Origin: Cryptomeria japonica
Taxonomy: Eukaryota > Streptophyta > Pinopsida > Cupressales > Cupressaceae
Length of the DNA stretch: 64,000 nucleotides
Direction of reading: 5' to 3'
NCBI RefSeq assembly: GCF_030272615.1
Contig: NC_081413.1
Location: 721,262,367-721,326,366 of the forward strand
Of this stretch, positions 58,510 through 64,000 are shown in pieces. A program made the position numbers and the translations under genes. How positions within the stretch are numbered: position 1 is the stretch's first letter; every line of letters starts with the position of its first letter. Below the pieces are notes generated by a model. That model ran no database searches. It had not been told where the DNA came from and was given only the letters and a program-made list of their open reading frames with translations.

Positions 58510-60708
58510 TCTTGTCCCTTTTGCATTTAACATCCTTGTTGCAGATTTTGTAATGTGAAGTTGCAGATCTGACGTTTTTGGCAGCATTTTGTTATTTCCG
58601 CATCTGCGCACTTTCGGACCGCATTTTTTATTTTTTGGCGCATCTGCGACATCTGTATCCGCGTCTTTGTTTTGGCAATATTTTATTTTGCAAGTTCCAA
58701 GAAGGCGCGTCTGTGTGGTAAAGTCGCGTCTGCGTCGTTTTAACCCGCATCTATGTCACGGAAGCGTGTCTGTGTTCTGTAGGAGCGTCTGTGCATCACA
58801 GAACCGCATCTGTGTTATCCAGTCGCGTCTGCATTAAGGGTAACCGCGTTTATGCTCGCCCGATTCAAAATTTTGGGTTTTCATTGATTTAGTTTTTCGG
58901 ATTTTGCATTTAGGGTTTCAGATCTGGTTTATTTTGAGCTAACATTTTCAGATCTAGCTAATGAAATTGGTGCAGCTTGTCTTGAAGGAAAAATCGTTTG
59001 GTTGAAGGCCATTTCATAAAGTCTTTTGGATTTTAAAATTTACCTAACTTGTGTGTTTGCAGGAAAGGGTGATTATTTCAAACAACCCAAACTACTAACA
59101 AATTTTTGTTGCAGGTCCTTGGCAAGAGTTTTTGAATTTTTATTGTGTGCCTTGTTTTCATAGACTAGCAAACACTTCCATTGGTGCACTAAAATTGAAT
59201 CATTGTCTTTTGTGTCTTGAGCAATAGGCTCTTTTTGTTTAATCTTTATAGGGCATGTCTTCCCGTGTGGTCATTAGGACTACTAGTGAGAAGAGAACGA
59301 CCCAAGTGGTAGCGAGGAAAACCCACCTCTTCTAAACCACTATAAATAAATGTATTCATGGTGAAAACTATGGATAACGTGTGCTGATCAGTTCATACCG
59401 ACACTATGTCTCCCCATAAACCCGTTTGATCAAATTTATTTGATCATTTGTAGGGCGTAACCCCTACTGGCTGGGAGCCTTCTGTATTTACAAAGCTGAA
59501 AGTGTCGCATGTATGGCCACACAAGTGGATGCCCTTACTAGCACCTTTTTGTTTTAGAAGCCCAAATCCTTCTAGTTGTTGGGGCAGGAGGTCGAACCTC
59601 TGGTAGCGGCCCACACACATATGGTTCTTAGTAGAGATACAAAGTTCGCCATGGGGAGTTTTCATGGGGACTGATGCTTGGCTGACCCGAGAAGTGAGTG
59701 CCGAGGGTGGAGCGAGTGAGGTCAAGCATCTAAGTATCTGCTTTGAATAGCGTAGCCTCGGGGGTAAAACCCCATGTGGAATCAACAACTATTGTCTTGG
59801 CCAGCCATAAGAATTGTGCTTGACTTATTTTAAACATTCAAACATTCAAGACCAAACAGCAAAACATTGTGTCTTTTGTGTCTTCAAGTGTATGCAAAAC
59901 AATTTTTACATCAAACAACACACTTTTCTTGAAGTCATTGTTAGTCTAAACACTTGCAAACATTGAGTCCTCATCAACATTGTGTCCTCTTGTCATGAAA
60001 AATAGTCAAACATTCAGATTTGGTCACAACAAAATGACTTCACAGATTGGAAAAAATTGCACAAATTTTACAAAAACGCGTCTATGTTTGTTTTAATCGC
60101 GTTTGTGTTGTCTAGGCGCATCTGTGTTTATAACAATGTCTATGTTGAATAGAGACACGTCTGTGTCGGGGAACCGCGTCTGTGAAGTATATAGGCGCGT
60201 CTGTGTTTAGAATTGCACAAAAAAAAAAAAAAAATTTACAGCCCAACAAACAAACACAGTCAGTTTCGGAATTCTTGAGCTTCCTAGGTTGTTTCTCCAA
60301 ATTTCATTTAGCATTCAACCTGTCTTTGGGTCTCACATAGTCCATCATTGCTTCACATCTTACTATACATTCAGACTTGTCTAAACTTGAGTCAAAAGGT
60401 CACTTGCTTGTCCTCATCATACTTTGTCAACACACTACATACAACAACACTTTGCTCAGTGGTCCCTCATCAGGGTTTCTTACCTTTGGGTCTCATTTGG
60501 TCTTACTTAGGGTCAAGGTCAGCTTACCTCATCAAGAGAAACTATCCTCTCTTTGGAAGTCACACCTACTCTACTACATACATACTTGGTCTTACACTTT
60601 GGACAGTGCAAGTACACCTCAGATTCATTTACACTCCATCCAATTCTTGGTCTTCCATACTTTTTCCATTTTCATCTAGTCTCACATATCTTGGTCAATA
60701 CCTAGTTC
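58510..60708 (+). other. Leader of the family A element with two motif clusters and a structured GC-rich block
   Basis: No coding sequence. Cluster 1 (about 58,595-58,855) has about eleven, and cluster 2 (about 60,072-60,212) about seven, copies of CGCGTCTGTGTT-type motifs about 20 bases apart. Between them, 59,240-59,815 is GC-richer, with hairpins such as GGGGGTAAAACCCC (59,760-59,773). A plain spacer precedes gag. Confidence 0.7.
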
Positions 60709-62601
60709 ATGGTTGAAACCCGTCTTCAAAAATCTAGGAGAGAAACTAAAGAGGCTCAAGAGTCCGCAAACATGAGTTCTTATGAGTATGACAATGATAT
60801 ATTTTTCAATACTGATCACACTACATTACCTGACATGGATGTCTATAGAAACATTCCAAATGTTGAGAACACGGGCACTACAAACAACAATGCTACACAC
60901 AATGACAATATGGACAACTTTTCAATACATTCAGCAGATGTGGAAGAATCCATTATGAATCCCCATTTCAATCGATTGGTTGAGGAAATAATGAGGAGGG
61001 ATAGACAACACTTCTTACAAATGATGGCACAAAGTGGAGCCAAGATACCTCATGATTTTGACATGTCTCAAATAATGGAAAATCGACCATTGCAACAAAC
61101 TCACTCCAACATGGATCAAAGGAGACCTAATAGTGGAGGAAATAGAGGACCATATATGGTACTTGAATCACCATCGTCTTTGCTTCAAAAACCAGAGGTC
61201 CCACATACACATGGTCAAGCATATGATACTCACCTTCGCAGACCATTATGGAAGTCTTATGCAGAAAGATATGCTCAATCACATACAAATGTTAAGGATC
61301 AACCACCAAAGCAATTGGATATTCAAAGGCATGCTCAAAATTTGGACACAAGGAAACCCCGTGTCAAATTTGGGGGCAACACATTAGAACATGACATGCC
61401 TATAGAGTATGGTATACATGGACAAAATAGATATTTCGTTCCTCAACATGAATCTATACCAAGTGGTCCATATATGCAGCATCACTATAGACCTCCTCCA
61501 TATGAACATGTGTATGATCAATATCATCCATATATGCAACATACTTCTCCTCCAATTGGTGCCTCAAGCATGGGGTATGGTCCAAGAAGTCGATCTCCAC
61601 CTAAGAGCAATTTGGAGCAACAAATCAGGGACCTACAAAAGAAAATGGAGGACATAAATACATCGAAGCCAACATACACAATGAGAGACATATGTCCTTA
61701 TCCATTTGACAAGAGCATTCCAATGCCTCCATTTCCTACACCCTTTATGATGCCTAAATTTGATAAGTATAGAGGAAAAGGGGATCCTAAGGCACACATA
61801 AGACAGTTTTTCATAGCTTGCATTGAAGTGGCTTCAGAAGAGACATATTTGATGAGATTATTCCCACAAAGCTTAGGTGATCAAGCCATGGAATGGTTCT
61901 CCCAACTCCCACCTGGTATTAAGTCATGGGGTGACTTAGCAGAGGCATTTATTCAACATTTCTCCTACAATATAGAGACAGACATATCAGTCACTACTTT
62001 ATGCAACACCAAGCAAAAAGAGGGAGAGTCTTTTGCATCATTTTTACAAAGATGGAGGAATCTAGCTAGCAAATGCTCTTGTGAAATTCCACAAAAACAA
62101 ATGGTAGAGATGTTCACACAAAACGTTAACAAAGACATTGGTTATGATCTAAGAAAAGCTTGTTTGTCCACCTTCAAGGATGTCATTGAAAAAGGCTTAG
62201 CAATAGAGAAGGTCCTAATTGAACAAGGAGTCATTAAGATATTCAAGGAAAACAAAGATGACTTTAAAGGAAAAGACAAGCCAAGATTTTGGAATAAAAA
62301 CAAGAACACAGTCAATGATGGTGTTGTTGATGCTAATACAGTGCGACCCAAATTCATCTTTTCGGGATCAAGTTCTACAAACAATCAAGTGAATACTCAA
62401 ACAACTTCTAGATCACGAAGGAAGTACACTCCATTGGGAGAACCACTTGAGTCAGTCTTCAAAAAGCTAGTGGAAAACAAGGTAATCACAGTTCCAGATT
62501 TTCCTCCATATGAAAGGTTAAACCAAATTGGTGGAATGATGATGAGTATTGTGAATTTCATAAGAGCAAGGGTCATAAGACAGGAAATTATCATCGACTG
62601 A
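60709..62601 (+). CDS. Gag of the family A element
   Basis: 630 codons from an ATG at 60,709 (MVETRLQKSRRE). Order: acidic N-terminal part with Asn/Asp runs, a His/Tyr/Pro-rich middle (YMQHHYRPPPYEHVYDQYHP), then the Retrotrans_gag core at about 345-480 (PKFDKYRGKGDPKAHIRQFF, AMEWFSQLPPGIKSWGDLAE, FASFLQRWRNLASKC). Gag would form the cytoplasmic particle that packages element RNA. Around 62,508-62,520 the homologous frame shifts: the nucleocapsid-like zone (KPNWWNDDEYCEFHKSKGHK) is read in the other frame, so the last 30 residues of this ORF are unrelated. Confidence 0.88.
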   Translation: MVETRLQKSRRETKEAQESANMSSYEYDNDIFFNTDHTTLPDMDVYRNIPNVENTGTTNNNATHNDNMDNFSIHSADVEESIMNPHFNRLVEEIMRRDRQHFLQMMAQSGAKIPHDFDMSQIMENRPLQQTHSNMDQRRPNSGGNRGPYMVLESPSSLLQKPEVPHTHGQAYDTHLRRPLWKSYAERYAQSHTNVKDQPPKQLDIQRHAQNLDTRKPRVKFGGNTLEHDMPIEYGIHGQNRYFVPQHESIPSGPYMQHHYRPPPYEHVYDQYHPYMQHTSPPIGASSMGYGPRSRSPPKSNLEQQIRDLQKKMEDINTSKPTYTMRDICPYPFDKSIPMPPFPTPFMMPKFDKYRGKGDPKAHIRQFFIACIEVASEETYLMRLFPQSLGDQAMEWFSQLPPGIKSWGDLAEAFIQHFSYNIETDISVTTLCNTKQKEGESFASFLQRWRNLASKCSCEIPQKQMVEMFTQNVNKDIGYDLRKACLSTFKDVIEKGLAIEKVLIEQGVIKIFKENKDDFKGKDKPRFWNKNKNTVNDGVVDANTVRPKFIFSGSSSTNNQVNTQTTSRSRRKYTPLGEPLESVFKKLVENKVITVPDFPPYERLNQIGGMMMSIVNFIRARVIRQEIIID

Positions 62602-64000
62602 AGAACATCGTGCAAGATCTCATTGATAGAGGTGACATTGAGATTGAGGGACACTCATCCAATCAAGAACATGAGATGTTTAAGGAACCATTCCCAACGC
62701 ATGATAAGGGAAAAGCTAAAGTCACAGATGATCGAGCCAACTATACTAGAGCACCTTACAACTATGATTCAACTATCAATCACATTTTGATGGACAATCA
62801 TGTCTCTACTATTATCATCAAGGACAAAACTCCTGAGAATCCTACTCAGAGACCCAAGATTGTCCTAAAAGGTGTTGGATCTTCTTCCGAACCTACTTCT
62901 GAATGTCATGTTACAACCCGTCGAGGTAAAATTACTTTGCCAGGTGCTTCAACTAAAAATATCGCTTCTTCATCAACTAGACCTGAGTATGACCTTGTAG
63001 AACAGTTAGGGAAGACACCTGTGCTCATCTCCATCCTTGAGCTCTTACGCATATCCCCCGCTCATAAAGCTATTCTTGACAAAATATTGAGAGACACTGT
63101 CATTCCTACTGATCTAAACATGGACCAGTTTCAAGCCATGGTGGGATACCTTTCCATTCCACATTCCCTTACATTCATAGAAGCCGATGACGCCTCCGTA
63201 AGCCAGCCACATAATGCGCCTTTACACATTGAAGCCTTCATACACAAACATAGAATCAAGCGAGTCCTGATAGATGGAGGAGCTGGTCTAAACATTTGTA
63301 CATTGAGCACAATTAAACAATTGGGATATTCTGATAAAGCTGTAAATTCAACAAATCAAATCACCATCAAGGCATATGATGATGAAGAACACTCATCCAA
63401 GGGCATGATCACCTTACCTCTAAGAATTGGGCCAGTTACAAAGGATGTGATTTGTCAAGTCCTGGATCTAGATCTCACTTATAATATATTGCTAGGACGT
63501 CCTTGGATCCATGAAATGAGGGTAGTCCCATCGACATATCACCAATGCATTAAGTTTCCTCACAATGGAGTCGAGGTAACAGTTAACGATGATCCTAATC
63601 CGTTCATATATTGCAATAACCTAAGATCACACACTGAGACCATCATTCCTAGTAATCATGAAGTTGTTCCTTCTTCGGCATACATTGATCCTGAGTCATT
63701 GAAACCTTCGACATCAAAACAAGGTGAGCTTAAGGGTAAATTTCAGGACAAAGGTATGGGAGAATACACTTTAAATCAGACCATGTACTTACGACAAGTC
63801 ATGAGCTCTCCAAAAGAATATGGAAGACCACATCCTAACAAGCAAATAACCATCATAGTATTCAAATGGGACCCTACTACCTTTCAAAGATGGGGCGAAC
63901 TGGAAGAGGAAGGTTTATACAAAATGCTATACAAAGACATTGAAGATGACACACAAGATCACATCAATATACCCTGTGAGAAATATGGCAAAGGCTTCAA
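62512..64000 (+). CDS. Nucleocapsid end and aspartic protease of the family A element, partial
   Basis: After a TGA near 62,508 this frame is open to the window end (about 490 codons). It holds a CCHC-like knuckle variant (YCEFHKSKGHKTGNYHRLK), a linker with DLVEQLGKTPVLISILELLR, the protease active site RVLIDGGAGLNICTLSTIKQ (63,259-63,318) and LTYNILLGRPWIHEMRVV. The product would cleave the polyprotein. No separate start codon is expected, since it is probably made as a gag fusion. G-patch, RT and integrase should follow outside the window. Confidence 0.85.

Larger units (their letters stand above)
57720..64000 (+). mobile_element. Young family A Ty3 element (5' LTR to protease), running off the window
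   Basis: 5' LTR, primer site, 2.2-kb leader, a 630-codon gag frame and a protease frame that stays open to the last base. Gag and protease resemble those of the Tat-like element (AMEWFSQLPPGIKSW, CNTKQKEGESFASFLQRW, LIDGGAGLNICT), so it belongs to the same broad lineage. Its near-intact coding makes it the youngest element here. It interrupts the Athila-like element; one copy of the target duplication should be AGTGG (57,715-57,719). Confidence 0.9.

Noticed and set aside
59575-59610. tRNA-like GGTCGAACC in the leader
   Set aside because: Only a T-loop-like phrase; no acceptor or anticodon arms could be folded around it.
60348-60716. ORFs just before gag in family A
   Set aside because: Leader sequence with chance open frames rich in Ser, Leu and Thr; they end at the gag start, and no homologous protein is recognised.

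Overview
The window looks like repeat-rich seed-plant chromosomal DNA, most likely from a gymnosperm. This rests on an AT-rich composition, one intact host gene in 64 kb with a 6.9-kb first intron full of decayed elements, and stacked Ty3-type LTR retrotransposons. The species cannot be read from the sequence. Coordinates of splice sites, LTR ends and element borders come from reading the sequence by eye, without alignments.

Layout. 1-2.8 kb: the 3' end and 3' LTR of one LTR element (family A) lying in a decayed Ty3 RNase H region, followed by a minus-strand LTR element whose tRNA-Met-type primer site precedes a coiled-coil plus G-patch protein remnant. 2.85-5.2 kb: a minus-strand LINE remnant. 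5.81-5.85 kb: a compact fold with hammerhead-ribozyme architecture. 9.1-21.7 kb: a complete plant glutamate receptor-like channel gene (GLR, clade-3-like) in six exons whose join is in frame (946 residues). Intron 1 holds a LINE remnant and local repeats; intron 3 holds a decayed Copia fragment and a probable solo LTR. 22.8-24.1 kb: a minus-strand Copia 3' end. 25.5-28.6 kb: a decayed multi-domain transposase-like gene. 28.8-32.6 kb: a 0.54-kb tandem array of CCCCTTAAGCCATGTCC-type repeats, split by a 1.6-kb poly(A) retroinsertion. 33.3-34.35 kb: a series of exon-like minus-strand segments.

34.6-64 kb is a three-level retrotransposon nest. A Tat/Ogre-like Ty3 element on the minus strand (34,584-50,534) carries gag, protease, G-patch, RT, two RNase H regions and integrase, plus an antisense plant mobile domain (PMD) reading frame with its own TATA-like box. 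Its 5' LTR is cut at 50,534/50,535 by an Athila-like minus-strand element (50,535-57,719), which has a 698-codon extra reading frame after integrase. That element is in turn cut at 57,719/57,720 by a much younger plus-strand family A element (57,720 to beyond the window end), the same family as the LTR at 109-860. The related 3' LTR of the Tat-like element shows the uninterrupted sequence at 34,646/34,647, which supports this order.

The only clearly working gene is the GLR channel. The rest records mobile-element invasion, nesting and decay. Many nonsense codons in the older elements look like CAG to TAG or CGA to TGA changes, as expected from deamination of methylated cytosine.
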